A stretch of 64,000 bases of DNA from Opisthorchis felineus (Eukaryota; Platyhelminthes; Trematoda; Opisthorchiida; Opisthorchiidae): NCBI GenBank assembly GCA_004794785.1, contig SJOL01005810.1, positions 273,128 to 337,127 of the forward strand, written 5' to 3'. Positions within the stretch are counted from its first letter, which is position 1. Every line of letters begins with the position of its first letter. Position numbers and translations under genes: made by a program. The notes under the pieces are model-generated. The model saw nothing but the letters and a program-made list of their open reading frames with translations. It did not search any database and had not been told where the DNA came from. Shown one piece after another: positions 47,067 through 60,095 of this stretch.

Positions 47067-50000
47067 AAGACTTCACCCCATCTCCACTGAACACGTTTCG
47101 TCAGAAAGCCAGTGACGTCTGTGAATCCGTTTCATAATCACTGCTCCGTTCTAGAGCATAACAGTATCTCTTCCTAGGGTGTTACTGGGCTGCGGCAAAA
47201 GAAAATATGCCCCTGCTTGTCTGACGTTACTAACCACATCATGTTCCAGTTCGAGCCTCAACTGGTTATTAGGAGAAACGGCAGTAACTTCTCACCCAGG
47301 TCTATCTAAAAGTGCACTTTGCAGTGATATTAGTTGCCCAGTGGGAGCTTTGGCGCTGTGTAGTTGTTGGATACTCTCAGAACTAGATACTTGCTCTTAG
47401 TAGACGATAAACAGGATGTCTAGTGACGTGATCCAGGAAGAAGACGACATCTGTTTCATACCTCCTGCAATAGTACGTAAGAGACGTAAACCTGGGGTTT
47501 GACCTATAAAGGTGAATTTCTTAAGGAAGAAGAATAAAATATTATATGATGTACTAAGATGCCTTAGTCCGACATCGGTGTTCCGTTGGGAGAATTCGTC
47601 AAATTATTTTCACCAGAACTTTACTTAACGGGTCTAACATTCAAGTGTAAGCACGTCTACGGCTGGCATACGATCATCGTCCTTTGAGGTGTCACTAACG
47701 ATACCTACTTCTTTGATTGTCATTGACCGTTGCAGCGACGTGGTCACTAGATGAAATATTATATCATGTAGATGTGGCTGTGGCGATCCCCAGCGAAGTT
47801 CTACCCAGAAAGATGAAGGATTTAATTACTTGTGAGTAGTTTCAGGTTTTGCTGAGAACAGGAGCCATTCATGAGTCTTCTCTTTGGCTTGCACTAACCA
47901 GAATAATCCTCCCTGGGCAGTAGAAGAAAGTGATGTGGATACGGAATAACCTAAGTTTCACATTGGAGACTGGAAGTTGTAGGTAAAAATGTCTTGTGCG
48001 TTAAGAGCACCATCCAAGTTGGGTAGTGGGTATCTGAAAGTGAAGAACAAATCATAATGACCAAATATAGACTGCGTTTATACACTGCATTCACATACTG
48101 GTACATGTCTTCCCCATATGTTCTTCCAATGCAGGAACTCCCTAAAAGGCCTGCTACTTCCGATCCCGAGAACTTTGCCACTGCACCGAATGGAGACTTT
48201 TTCAATTTTAATCCTAATGCTCGATTAGAAGCGCAATAGATTTTCAGAGATCGGGGAATGGGAACAGCATTTGGCGTGTACATTGATTTTGGCAAGCTGA
48301 GGTGGGTCAGCATGTTTGAAGGCCAATTTTAGCCATAGTAGCTACCGCTGGTACACATTTCCGACACTACTTAACTGAGCGGCCTGCAAAAAGGAGTGGT
48401 TCTGTGATTCGGGTATAAACAAAAAATCGTGAAATCTGCCAACAAAGTATGTAGTTAACGCTGCTTAGTCTACTTGTTTAGTTAATGCTACGAACACTCA
48501 CTAGTCCTTTAAGTTCTAGTATTTCTAAGCAAACTATCCAACCTCAAAAGCATCAAATTCTCATCTTTTTCTTTACTGATATTCAAAACGCTGTTCCTTT
48601 CAAGGTTATGGTTCGAAATTAAATACTTTTAGGGAAATGGACAGGTACGAGACAATTTTTCAGTCCCACAAGCTGGTATTATGTTTTTTAATCTACATTG
48701 CTCTCGTCCTCCCTCTTCCTAGGCTTATCGCCCTACATTACTCTCCCTGTAATGACTCTTGTCTAAAAATCGGGAAACTCGTTTTGGTTAGACGCGGTCA
48801 TATCGGTGTTAGTAAAAAAGGAAGGCAAGTAAATGTATTTTTTAAAGTCGGATTTGTATGAGGGCGCCTGGTGTTATCTTCGTCCGATCATTTTAAAAAG
48901 GTCTGGCGCCATGCAAAGCTAATATGTACTGTCTGGCTTTTAACGAATACTAGGAGTTGTACACGGTATAGGCTGATGTTCATATCCTAACTAGGGTACT
49001 TGTTACCAGTTGTTACTCTTCATAAATTAAACATTCATTTGCCTTTATAGGAGTTAAGTTAGCTCACTCTTAACCCAGCCCACTCAATCCTGCACGGACG
49101 ATATCACCTCGAGTGGTGATAAAACGTTTGCAATCTCGGCGGACACTAAGGTTGGTCAGTTCACCAACAGTGAGTTTTCATCATGATATGCAAAGAAATT
49201 CTGGAACTGAGAGGATCACCTGTAGGAAATGTTTTAATGTAAGCCTTTGGGTCAAGACCGTAGTAGGGTCGCAGTCTACCTTTTGTGCGACAAATGTTGA
49301 TCTCTGTTGATACTCGAGGTTGTGTTAATATGCCGTGATGTTTGAGTGTCTCGTATACATGGCCTTCTCTCCGTCTGGTCCTTGCTCCATCTGGCAAATT
49401 AAGCTAAATAGATGGTTCAAAGACGAGTTCTCTGATGTTTTAATTGCTGATACTGACGCACTTCATCGCAACTGTTTCCCATGTAAGAATGTGTTCGAGT
49501 AGATAATGTTCTTGACAAACCGTCTCTAGCAAAATCAGCGCAAAGTATTAACCAATTTCAATTCCACCGGCGCATTCCCCAGGCAGTAGGTAGTCCCAGG
49601 TTATTGACATCTGCAATCCGGATTCTGAGGTGCCCTGTAGTCAAACAGCCCTATTCTGCACATAATGATGATGTTTCCGAGTGTCGGGCTCGTGAAAGTG
49701 GGTGTGGGATATGTCGATGGAGTAACATGGGAGTTTTGTAAGCTGTTCGTCTCGCTATAGCGCGCAACATCCACTTTCAGCTTTTCACTTCATGACTAAC
49801 ACTTCCCCCACCGTAATGTAGGGATAAGGTATTCTAAGCAAGTAGTTTATAGTAAAACACCTCTTTCGGACATTTCAGTAGAACGCGAATAACAAGTTTA
49901 CCAGTTTATACCATCCATCAGTAATGCTGAGGCCTTTGAAAGCCTGCATTCTTATAATATAGTCTTGCGCCTCATTAGATGTTTTCAACTTGATGGTGTT

Positions 50001-50089
50001 CGCAGAAAACGTTGGAATCCGTTGATGACATTCCGTGTTCTGTTAGGGTGGGGTACTTTTCATAGTCCTAATAACAAATAATAATAATA

Positions 50090-50246
50090 ATCCCTCAGCT
50101 GGAATACATTTCCGGTACAGAGCCACCCGAAGGAAGGAAGAGTGCTGAGGTGCTGTCGGGTTGACCAATCCTAGACAGGGGCAGTCGAACCACAGACCTT
50201 CCGGTCAGTAATTTCGAGCTTTAACTACAGAGCTGTCTCGAGGTCG
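50090..50246 (-). repeat. tRNA-derived SINE (family 1), copy 3
   Basis: Minus-strand copy. From its 5' end: CTCGAGACAGCTCTGTAGTT (A-box region, worn), ACTGACCGGAAGGTCTGTGG, TTCGACTGCCCCTGTCTAGG, CTTCCTTCCTTCGGGTGGCT-like body, CAGCTGAGGGA. It ends on the + strand side in (AAT)n at 50076-50091, which is the (ATT)n tail in SINE orientation. Confidence 0.8.
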
Positions 50247-50959
50247 GCGGGCTAAAGGCTCGGATATCTTTGTGGCTACCGGAAATTTGAAAAAATACGG
50301 TCGTCAATCACGAGTTCATTTCACTCCTTCCACCTCATAGCTTATGGTTCCGGACTCCCGGTCAGATTAGCTCCTCATCCCACAACTAGATTGATCCGAA
50401 TCATGCCTCGCCATTCTCGACCTGGGACATTCCGATTACCCCAGGTAGACATCCGGAGAACTTAGTTCGTGGGTAGGGATGGAAGGTGATGGGTACAGTT
50501 AACCTGGAGTGATCTAATACAGGTCTGAGACGCCAACTTCGGATCAGGAACCCGAGTTTATCCGAATGTCTATCAATCATTACTTCATATATTGTTGTGA
50601 TCAGCTCCGATAGATATTTGGTGGCACCAAAAATTCACGTGTCTCGTTGGATGTCGGTGAATACTTCCAGTGACAGGTGACTTCGCACTAGGAATTGATC
50701 GATATGGGGTGAATCACTAATCGGTTGGGCTAATATACCGTTTACTTTCAGTCACGCTCAATTTCTACGTGCCTCAGCGAGTTCTGCATTCTCAAGAATC
50801 TAAGTAACTTCAGATGTCGTGGCTCAAATCCATCTCCTTTTACGACCAGCTACTGAAGTTAGCATTGGGCGAACTCAATAGCGGAGTATATGGTTACATC
50901 AGCACCATCACCACATACCTCTAATAAAACATAAATCGGACTTTCATTCCAGCCTAGTT

Positions 50960-51070
50960 AAACTTTCTGTTTACTGAAATACACTCATTTGCAAAAAAAA
51001 TTGATTTTGCGAGAGACACCTGGAACCCAGCTGAATCTCTCGTTTGTGGTGTTTACTGTTTTTGGTCAAC
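50960..51070 (-). repeat. Flank copy of the hammerhead repeat (ribozyme lost)
   Basis: On the + strand, GAAATACACTCATTTG, a T/A-rich spacer, GAGACACCTGGAACCCAGCTGAATCTCTCGTTTG (two pieces) line up with the sequence beside copy D at 19611-19685. The stretch where the ribozyme should lie (about 50880-50930) shows no core. Confidence 0.5.
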
Positions 51071-52008
51071 TGGAAGTTTGACAAACACACATGGCTACGT
51101 TCAGTTCAAAACTGGTGCTTCAAGCAAACTTGTGTGGCCTTCTTACGAAAGAATCAGGTTTTGCTGTTCGTTTGGAATATTCTCCAATGAATATCTCGTG
51201 CGCGAGTTTTTTCTCGGTTCATTTCCATCGTTGCGTTCTTCTCAAGACGACATGGGTTTCTGTAAGGACCACATCCAGTTCAGTGCAGTCTATACGGTAG
51301 TACTGTAGCCAACACTGTTCTTGTTCACACGTGCAACACACACGTCAGCGACTGCTGTGCGCACGTTTAATACGTGTGTTTATGGAGTGCGTAAGTGGTC
51401 GGCGGTGTTACGCAAATGGTCTGTTGTTTTATATCATCAGGTAGCTGCGCTTCAGCTTAACGACTGTCTGTGGCTTTGCTTTGCAAGTGCTTCTAACAAT
51501 TTCAGTATAGACCTACTTGAAACACACCTTTGAGCTTTTGCAAACCTTATTTTTCAAATCATCACTTCAAGACCTGTCTTAATCATATTAGAGCTGTCAC
51601 GAAGAGCTTCACACAGGCCAAACCGATAGTGAGCTGTCGATAAGATGTTACCAAACATAAGACGGGAAAATGCTCTGATATCTTGAATACTGGTACAAGT
51701 GAGCCCTCGAGTAGCCTCTATCCGTCATAGCTTGTCGTCAACGAAAGATCCATTTGAAGCTCGTTTGAGTTTTTTTCACTAGTACGATTACAAAACTCAC
51801 GTATCTCCAGTTTGGAGTGCATGTACGAAGGACGGTTGGGCCTACCGAATGGACCCCGATCGGAACTGATGGTGAATGATGAACAATCCAGTGAGCAGTA
51901 CTCCACATGCTGATTCTGTAGGACACACCCAACTGCATTGGGAGATTTTCAAAAACGTTTACATTGTTATAGTCGTGGCGGGGACGGAATGATAACAATA
52001 ATATTGAC

Positions 52009-52036
52009 AATAATAATAATAATAATAATAATAATA
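52009..52036. repeat. (AAT)n microsatellite
   Basis: About nine uninterrupted AAT units. It may be the tail of a lost SINE, given that family 1 ends in (ATT)n, but no SINE body is seen next to it. Confidence 0.9.
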
Positions 52037-53219
52037 GGTTTGTTCCAGTTCAATGATGGGAATGTGTTCACGTTAGGAGTGAAACTTGTCTGCTTTTCGT
52101 GATTGAAACCAGTTAGAGGTTAGACTGTCTGGCCTTGACTAGACGCGGTTGCAGTTCGTTCAACGGCGGCGGTTACTAGCGTTCATTATCGTGCAATGTA
52201 ATACTCAGAATGATGGTTCATACTGTACAGCGACGGACGGCTGCAAGAACGTCTATATTGGTGTTTTGTACCAATAGTACCAATCATACAAGCACATCTT
52301 GTTCTGGGTGCGCTTCAATTCATAAGTAAAAAATCAATAGTTTTCTGCGACTCAATTTCACGCTTCTTCTCAGTGTGAAATCACGAAGATTTCCGGGTTG
52401 TCTGTTCCGCCGTTACTTCTGTTGTGATGCTGCGGGTAGGACCAGGAACAATTGCCGACGGATAAACTTGGACTTCTGCTTGTGGGAATATGGTTTTCAT
52501 AGTCCAGAAGTCGAGCTTCAAACGGAAGGCCGTAATTATTATGAAAAGGGGCAAAAATCCTAGTTTGACGGGGGTCTTCGGGACTCTTCCGCATTTTTAC
52601 AAAAAACATCTGGTTAGATTCATAGGATTGGTAATTTTAGGTCTTCTTTGAACACAACTGAGTAATTAGGGTGAGAACTTGACGGCAAAATCGTTACAGA
52701 AACCTCAGCTTTTATATTTAAAAAAATGTTTTAGGGTGTTTCATCCTGTATGACCGTATTTTAGTTCGTTAACCATAGTTCGCAGGTGTGCTTGTCTACA
52801 GAGAACTAAACTGTTATCACTAATATTGTTATTTCCATTCAGCCAGATTGTCTGACTGATTCAACAGCCTGTTCGAATAAAGCACACTTAAATGCATCAC
52901 TTAAGCTGTGCGATGAGTAGCCGGTCTTCTTAAGTGAAGGGTGAGAAACTGAGATGCTTCAAGACATTTGCTTCAGGCGCATCGAATTTCTGTCGAATAA
53001 TATCCGTTGGAGGTTATCGGTTGAACGACTAAGGTTCGACCCATTTCAGCTGAATCTCTACTTTCAATGTCAATTTACCGGTCATTTTAACACTTACTAC
53101 GTGAAATATATACAACTATTAGGTACACGAACCGTTTTTTGTAGCACAGTTTTATTTTTCCACTTTTCTCCCCACCACTGTTACCACATATTCCAACTTT
53201 GCTTTCGTTTGTTTTGCAG

Positions 53220-54809
53220 ACGATCTGTTCCCACAGCTACAACCTCTCTGGTTTGGTATCACCCATGGCATCCGATCAAAGTTCATCAGTTGGGAGCAGT
53301 TTTGGGTTGGAACAGGTTAGCAGCGCATCAAGTACAGAGTATGAAAGTTTGCTGGATTTGGATTTTATACTAGAAAACAGTTCAAATCAGAAAACAACAT
53401 CTTCGAATGACTCGTTCACCTATCTCCACAGGACTACATCAACTGCCAGTAGTTCTTCCGTAATAGATGGGTTTAGGACAAATGCCCATGTTCCTCCAGT
53501 GACCACATCGCTTCCGGCCTTCCCGCGAATACTGCAGACTTGCGCTGGTGAGACGCTAACCAGCTGCTCTCTTTCACGCTGTGGTGGCAAATATTACTAT
53601 GAACTGGGTAATGTAAGTTCTAGTGTGACTACCAAGAACGATTCCATGTTTCCGGAACAAAATTCAGTATTACGACATCCATCTCCGTATATGTGGACAA
53701 CCAACGGAACGAGCACGGGCAGTTCGGTTTTGGCAACGCAGTATCCGCCTCTACACTCTTACCCACAACGTCAAACCCAACAAACGCCAGAACCTGCTTC
53801 AGAAACTTATATGACACAGTTGCGCTCGACTGAGTTAGCCGCCCCACAAATGTCTTACGTTAATCCTGTCGATCCAACGACTGATGCATCAACCGTGTTG
53901 TCACCCTATACCGTTGGCGTCCAGCACACACAAGTGCAGTCTATATCCACACGCTATGCTCCCACGTCACGTGTTGCGGTTAATTCGGCGAATCAACAAC
54001 TGCAGCAGCAACAGAACCACTTCAATGCTATTTACGTCCCCTCTGCTTACCTTCCTGACGCTGAAGAATCGCCCTTCACGTTGACCATGGCAGATACAGT
54101 AAATTCCTCGCACATGAATTCAGTTACGAAACAGCAGCAGCCACCCGTAAGCCATCAACCCACATCATCTTTGGTCAACCACAAACACAGTCCTACACTT
54201 AGTTGCCTTTACGGCCTGGATAATTCTGGTCAGGTTGGGCAGAGTGCTTTCCGAGCTTTGATTCCGCGTTCTCAATCTCAAAACACCAGCACTCACGGTC
54301 CAGCTATCGCTCACGGTTCCAATGACTTTACATATCATCCCATGTCCATCAGCTCTACAACCGGTACAGATGTCACTTCAGCAGATAAAATCAATGTTAT
54401 CAAGCCACCCAGAACCCAGTGTCGATCATCTATGCCCAAACCCGGATCGTCGGTTGCCGGTCCTTTTACAACAAGACGCTCGAAATCGACGCGAACCAAA
54501 GGAACTGATGGTTCTGGTCGCGGTAAGAAGTCCCTCGCTCTCTTGCACACATGTCCATTTAGTACATGTGCCAAGGCTTATTCCAAGAGCTCACATCTCA
54601 AAGCGCACATGAGAGTACACACTGGAGAAAAGCCATTTCCCTGTGATTGGCCTGGATGTTCGTGGCGTTTTGCCCGATCCGATGAGCTCACGCGGCACTA
54701 TCGAAAGCATACTGGTGATCGTCCCTTCCAATGTCGTCTCTGCCAGAGGGCATTTGCTCGAAGTGACCATCTTACCTTGCACATGAAGAAGCATCAAACG
54801 AGCAGCTAG
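53220..54809 (+). CDS. Krüppel-like transcription factor, KLF1/2/4 type (main coding exon)
   Basis: A nuclear DNA-binding regulator of genes with CACCC/GC-box sites. The exon starts after TTTTGCAG in phase 0 and codes for 529 residues to a TAG stop. Numbering with the proposed start exon gives 559 residues. [13 protein letters not shown] (72-84) matches the activation motif of KLF1/2/4. The middle is Ser/Thr/Pro-rich and low in structure, with a Gln run at 289-295. A basic stretch ([16 protein letters not shown]) comes before the fingers and is a likely nuclear signal. Three C2H2 fingers end the protein: C475/C480/H493/H497, C505/C510/H523/H527, C535/C538/H551/H555, with TGEKPFP and TGDRPFQ linkers. 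Recognition helices [16 protein letters not shown] and RSDHLTLH are those of KLF proteins. All three fingers lie in one exon, unlike in vertebrates. If the upstream exon is not joined, the first ATG is at 53265. Confidence 0.95.
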   Translation, partial: TICSHSYNLSGLVSPMASDQSSSVGSSFGLEQVSSASSTEYESLLDLDFILENSSNQKTTSSNDSFTYLHRTTSTASSSSVIDGFRTNAHVPPVTTSLPAFPRILQTCAGETLTSCSLSRCGGKYYYELGNVSSSVTTKNDSMFPEQNSVLRHPSPYMWTTNGTSTGSSVLATQYPPLHSYPQRQTQQTPEPASETYMTQLRSTELAAPQMSYVNPVDPTTDASTVLSPYTVGVQHTQVQSISTRYAPTSRVAVNSANQQLQQQQNHFNAIYVPSAYLPDAEESPFTLTMADTVNSSHMNSVTKQQQPPVSHQPTSSLVNHKHSPTLSCLYGLDNSGQVGQSAFRALIPRSQSQNTSTHGPAIAHGSNDFTYHPMSISSTTGTDVTSADKINVIKPPRTQCRSSMPKPGSSVAGPFTTRRSKSTRTKGTDGSGRGKKSLALLHTCPFSTCAKAYSKSSHLKAHMRVHTGEKPFPCDWPGCSWRFARSDELTRHYRKHTGDRPFQCRLCQRAFARSDHLTLHMKKHQTSS

Positions 54810-55010
54810 CCCAGGTCGTATTGCTCCTACGTAACTTGGACTTCATTCAATCGGTTTCTGTTGTGCAAAGTGAAATTTACAATTTACGCAACGACACGTA
54901 TCACATTTTCTCCATAGACATGCACCCGTGGAATTTAGACTGTGCTTCCATCCGTGACGTCCAAGTAATCGATTTTTCGAAGAAATAAAATGCCATCACC
55001 TTTGATACAC
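54810..55010 (+). other. 3' untranslated region of the KLF gene
   Basis: The stretch from the stop codon to just past the poly(A) signal. It is AT-rich and has no further open frame continuing from the KLF frame. Confidence 0.6.
54984..54989 (+). terminator. Poly(A) signal AATAAA
   Basis: A canonical AATAAA 175 bases after the KLF stop codon, followed within 40 bases by a T-rich stretch (CTACTTTTATTCC). It fits the 3' end of the KLF transcript. Confidence 0.7.
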
Positions 55011-58000
55011 AAATATGTAGCTACTTTTATTCCAAGTCATCCACAAGGCTCGGAATACGACGCATTTGTTACCCTTCCACCATCAGTTTGTCCTTGGGGC
55101 GGGCTGTCTTCTTGATTTCAAAGGAAACTAGCCGCCTGGTTGATCTCACTCCCACCCTTGCAGAAACTCATAAACTCACATTTCCAACGGTCGTATTTAT
55201 CACCGGTCTAACCATCATTTGAATATTGTTTTGTACCGAAACATGGAACCGATTTTACATCGGTCATAGTTGACTCCTCCAATCCATACTGTGAAAAAAC
55301 GTCGTGATGCATTTGTTCACTGTTTCTACTGCCGAGTCTCGTTTCTTTTTTGTAGAACTCTCTGTTTTGGTTTCGGGGTTTTAGTCCTGAGCTACCCATG
55401 ACCGTTTTTTGTAGTCTCAGTCCGTTTTTCTCATCTAATGGCTGTGAAAGCCCTAACATATCAAATTTTCAACCGTCCTTTTTGTCTCATGGAATGTTTG
55501 AAGTTATTAATCCGCATGTACTCGCAGATGAATGTATTAGATACCTCAATTCGAATAGTTGTAGTTACTATGTGTGTGTTTTCCACACAGGCATCATATC
55601 GCAATCTCCCACCCACCCTACTCCCTTTCTTTCACTCTGATTGGCTGTGTACGTTTCTATAATGCTTTTACTTTTCAGTTCGGAGGGTGAAAACAACAGT
55701 GTCAGGTATCCATCATTCCCACTGACTTGCGAGCCGTCACGCAATTTCTATATTCACCACCATTGTGCTTTGACAATACTCGTGCATATCACCGAAGCAA
55801 GCTGCGAATTCCGCTTGTCTGTTGGTTCATCTTCCTTGTCTTTGATTAGCGACTCTGGACGTTGCTCTCACAATATCCACCGTCACTTTTCTTTTTAAAT
55901 GCCGTTTTGTATGATATACGGAAGTGTGCATACTGGAAAACACGATGCGAACAAACCTGAAACATATCCGAAACACTGGCAGTTGATGGTTTGTTAGACG
56001 CTGGTATGGGTGTCAATTCGTCACCAAATGTCTCATCGTGCATCGCCTAGCTGTATTACCTAGAAATTATTGTTGTCATCCCTAATGATCTCTTTCAGAG
56101 GATAAGTGATTCGAGACGGTTCTTTCACCTTGAACGAAACCTCTAAGGGCGACATACAGAGTGAAGTTGCTGGGCGTGTTCGCGTGGAGTACACAGCCTG
56201 CACCACCGAATGATTGTAATGTTATGTTGGTTTTTACATACGAGAGCGGGTGAGTGAGGATGGGATTTTAATAGGCAACTGCCCTTTTCTATGCACGTAA
56301 TTCGATCGATGGGCTCTTGTAAATACGTGACGTCTGTTTAAGAAGCGTCTGGTTGTTGCTGTGCCTATCAGAAATGGCCTTCAGACAGGTCGACCCAAGC
56401 TAAGAAAATGTCAGACCAATAAATCCATGGGGGTTTCGGTTACATAATCTGTAAGCGCTAGATGAGGGGATCTCGAAATGAATCGAAAATGCTCTAATAT
56501 GGATACCACTTACTCAGTCAATTGCAAATCTGGCACATATATGAGCTTTTAAGAGCAACCCGGTAAGCGCATTTTGGACCAGATTTCTGACTGAATTCTG
56601 GAGAGCTACTGACATGGCTGAAGTCACATGCGGCGAGGCATATATGTACCGTGCAGGCAGAACTGGACAACCATGAACACACTTCCGATGTTCTTTAAGT
56701 GGGGTGCTGGTCAATCTGGATAACCAGTTGACCTTTTGAATACAAGTCCGCCGAAGAACCGGATTTAGCTTGGTCGAAGTCGGAGTGGTTCAAGAATTCA
56801 TCAAGAAACGTGCACTAACTCCGCTCGGCACACCTTCCGGTTTAGCCAACTCCCCCATATAAGCAACTGAACATCTGTCAACCTGGTCCAGGTGCTGCAG
56901 ACTTGTTTTTGTCCTTCGTTTTAGTGAAAACGCTAAGCCAAGAGAGGGAATGACTTTAAACAGGAAGATCTCAACATAGACGTTTGGATTAACATTCGAG
57001 ACGGTTCAGCTCGCTCCCTGATATATTCAGCCTCGACCGCAGGTGGAGCGAGTGTTGTGAGCATTTTTCTCAGACCAGCCGGTGATTTTTTGTCAGTTAC
57101 GGCATCGGGTACCTTAATGGACTGCCTTCCATTAGGACGACGTTCGCCTCATCAAGATCGAACAAACAGATAACGGATTTCTGCATGACCGGCACCGGTG
57201 TGAATGTCGCATGGAACCGAAAATAAGCAACAATTGAAAGGCATCCATAGTTGAAGTAGCTACATCAATCAAAGATCCAACTTTCGCGCACCGTCAGGTT
57301 GGTTGTGGACGGTAGTCAGGGTCTGTAACCGGACAAAAATCCCCCCGTTCAGCACATCTAAACAATTTATTGATAACTCCGTCACTCCCTGCTAGTCGGC
57401 CAATTAAAACGGTGCTATCTAGGTCAGCGCCAAAAAAACGGGATACAACTGGCTGTATTCTCTATATAGCCAGCATGGCAGAAGGTTTAGGATACAGAAA
57501 CGAAGATAGTTTTCAACACAGTTAAACGGTGTGGATCAGTTCCACCAGTGCAGCTCAAGGTTTCCACCAAGCGCCTATTTGAGTCCCGCGCAATGAAGTG
57601 TAGAACTTGATGCAACGTGTGGTCATGAGAACTTGACAGAAATTTGCGCTGTTTATGACGTTCGGATATGTGGTGCAAGCCTATTCGACTTAAAGAAAAG
57701 GGTCTGCTATTTAGCTAAAGGCTCATTACTGGAGGCTTTGACGTCACGATGAATGAGTACCAATCTGTATCAATGACAGTCATCCGCTAGTAACAGCAAT
57801 GGGGAGAAAAATGTTCATGAACTGCGTGGTAAACAAAGTAAAACAAAGTGCGAAAGCCAGGAAAATTCTGAAAACGCAGCGATGGAGCAATCCTCTTACA
57901 AACAGTCCTCACTTTACAAATAATGATCTTCAGGATTCCAGAAGAAACGTAACACCTTGGAATTTTCGTGATAAAAACTACCACACAAACCCACTTTCTG

Positions 58001-59309
58001 GGTCCGTTGTGAAAAGTAAACCCAACTGATAATGATAATTAGTGTGGAGATTTAGTCATTCACGTTTACTGATACTTATTCAATAACGAACTAAATGTGC
58101 AACACCTTCTAACCAGCTCTGACTATCTGATCGCCACTATCTAACATCGGTCATTATGACCAACATTGTGTCAAAGTATCGTGACTCTCCCAACGGAACC
58201 GTCAGCCACGGTTGTCTAACCTTCAGTATTTTATGGTTAACTGCTCTCGCAGGCCAACAGTAACCGTAACTTATGCCTTCTCGCATACCGAGCCAAGTCG
58301 TGTATATAAAAATTGTGTAGGCCGTTGGCCACTGGCATGGAGGTGTGTTGCAGGTTCGACCATAGTTCTGAAGGTTTACCTACCGTACTCTAAACGTATG
58401 CTGACGGCCCAACACGACTTTTCACGTCAGACAACATGCACTTTTGAATCGTGGTTGTTGTGGCGCCCAAAGCAGTTCTAGTGTACGCTTTATTCAGTCT
58501 TTCCAACCCGAGTCACCGGACTTTTCCGATGTGTCTTTATCTCAAGTCAAATCCTAGTAGGACAATAAAGCAAGACGTGAAGCACTATTGAGCGTCACAA
58601 TCTAGTTGTCAGAAAGCTTGGGTAAGTCCGCCGCTGAGCTGAGCGGATGGGTCTACGGTCAAGAAATTACCTAGGAAAGAGCACGTTTGAGGTGACAGAT
58701 ATTCAATTATAACACTCTAGAACCATCAAATTAGCCAAAAGAATAGCTTGACAAGGATTCGTTGTAACCGTGCTTAGTTGGTACGGATGGTCGGAGGATC
58801 AGTGGATATGGCTCTCATACTACATAATCCTGGTAGCTGTATTTTGCTTCACAGTGCGTCGGTTTGGTGTCTCGTTACCGTGTGACCTGATGTCGATAAG
58901 GACTGTTAGGCAGCACGATGAGGAAGCGTATAGTAACCCGAATTGGGAAGGTTGGTGATAGCATTTACTAGAAACGCTTCTGTATGCCCCAGTGACATCA
59001 GTTTGAAGGTACATTTTGTTTAGCGTAAAAAAATTACATTGAGCCTCCAGTGGGGGAAGTAAGTGAAGTACAGGATCAAACATTGGTTGCTACTCATTTC
59101 CATATGCGCACAAATAACCGAAAGCCAAAACGTGAGACAGATCCCGTGAATTTAATGAGGGCATATTTCTATTTACTTTACCGGATAGAAGCTTAGACAC
59201 GAAGCAACGACTAGGTAATGGACAGTTAAATGGATCACAAGGACCTGGGTGGGAGAAGTGTGGGGAGCAGTCAATGAATGAGGAGTTGTAATGGTGAGTG
59301 ATACACCCC
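55011..59309. other. No recognisable gene
   Basis: Open frames up to 89 codons, none with a recognised family. No repeat was matched inside the window. Confidence 0.4.
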
Positions 59310-60095
59310 GACTACCCAGGCCGAAGGGGGTTTGGGTTAGGTACCCCACCTTGAGCGTTTGACTCAAAACGTTGACATACAAAGCAGTGGTAGGACGTAG
59401 GGTTTTGTTCGGGGACTATACCTCCAGCCTCTGACTGAGTCTGAAAAGTGAGACGGCGGTTGTTAGGGCTTTCTTCGGGGACCCTACCCGGAGGCGATGA
59501 ATTGATAGTCTGACGCAACTGGCTGCAGGAGGCTGGTCTGGCCCGAGGGCACAGGGAACAAAGCATTACAATCTCGCTCCTAATGCGGCGGCGCATGTAC
59601 CTTTTGGGCAGCCTCAGACTCTTCGGTTTCATAAGTATTTCAGCTGTAGTGAATAATGAACCAGCGGTCACGGTCAGCCGTTGGGCGATCGAAGTGTGTC
59701 GTTTTTTGGGCCGATCTTTTCTAACCCGTCCTCTTTCGGTGGAAGGCAGCATCACCGTTTCCATGAATATGCACATGTTGGTCGGCTGAAGAAAATGCCT
59801 TACTGCCTTGACACTACTGTTCGACATACGATTTTACCTCGTATTACGATTCCTCGCGGTACGGGGACTCACCGTTCTTCGGCGGGCTGCTCTCACTTGC
59901 CTTCATGGTGTAGTTGAACCTTTAGGAACTCAGTTCCAGCGAGTACAGGACAGGACCACTACAGCACTAAAGCCCGATCACCACGACAAGGTGGCAGCTT
60001 CAGGTCGGGTTTACATAGCATCCCAGCCGTTGACGGCTTATGTGCATTTTTTGGTCCGGTCGGTCAAACGGTCCAGAAGCATTACTGACTGAGAT
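59310..60095. repeat. Unidentified GC-rich block, probably a repeat
   Basis: Distinctly richer in GC and CpG than its flanks, with long frames on both strands (the longest is minus 59312-59827, 171 codons). That minus product ends in a stretch with Cys-x2-Cys (YHCFVCQRFESNAQGG), which could recall a LINE zinc-finger region. I found no second copy in the window and no clear domain. It could also be a CpG island of an unseen gene. Confidence 0.3.

Larger units (their letters stand above)
30237..53219 (+). other. Proposed 23-kb intron of the KLF gene
   Basis: It runs from the donor GTGAGT to the acceptor TTTCGTTTGTTTTGCAG (a good pyrimidine tract). Inside are three copies of one tRNA-derived SINE family, short tandem repeats, one flank copy of the hammerhead repeat and other remnants, listed separately. 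I found no intervening exon with good borders on both sides that would keep phase 0, apart from the weak candidate at 39433. Long introns filled with repeats are usual in the larger fluke genomes. Between the listed features the sequence shows nothing I can name. Confidence 0.45.

Noticed and set aside
58212..58481. 89-codon + frame downstream of the KLF gene
   Set aside because: No domain, no splice sites, and its length is expected by chance.
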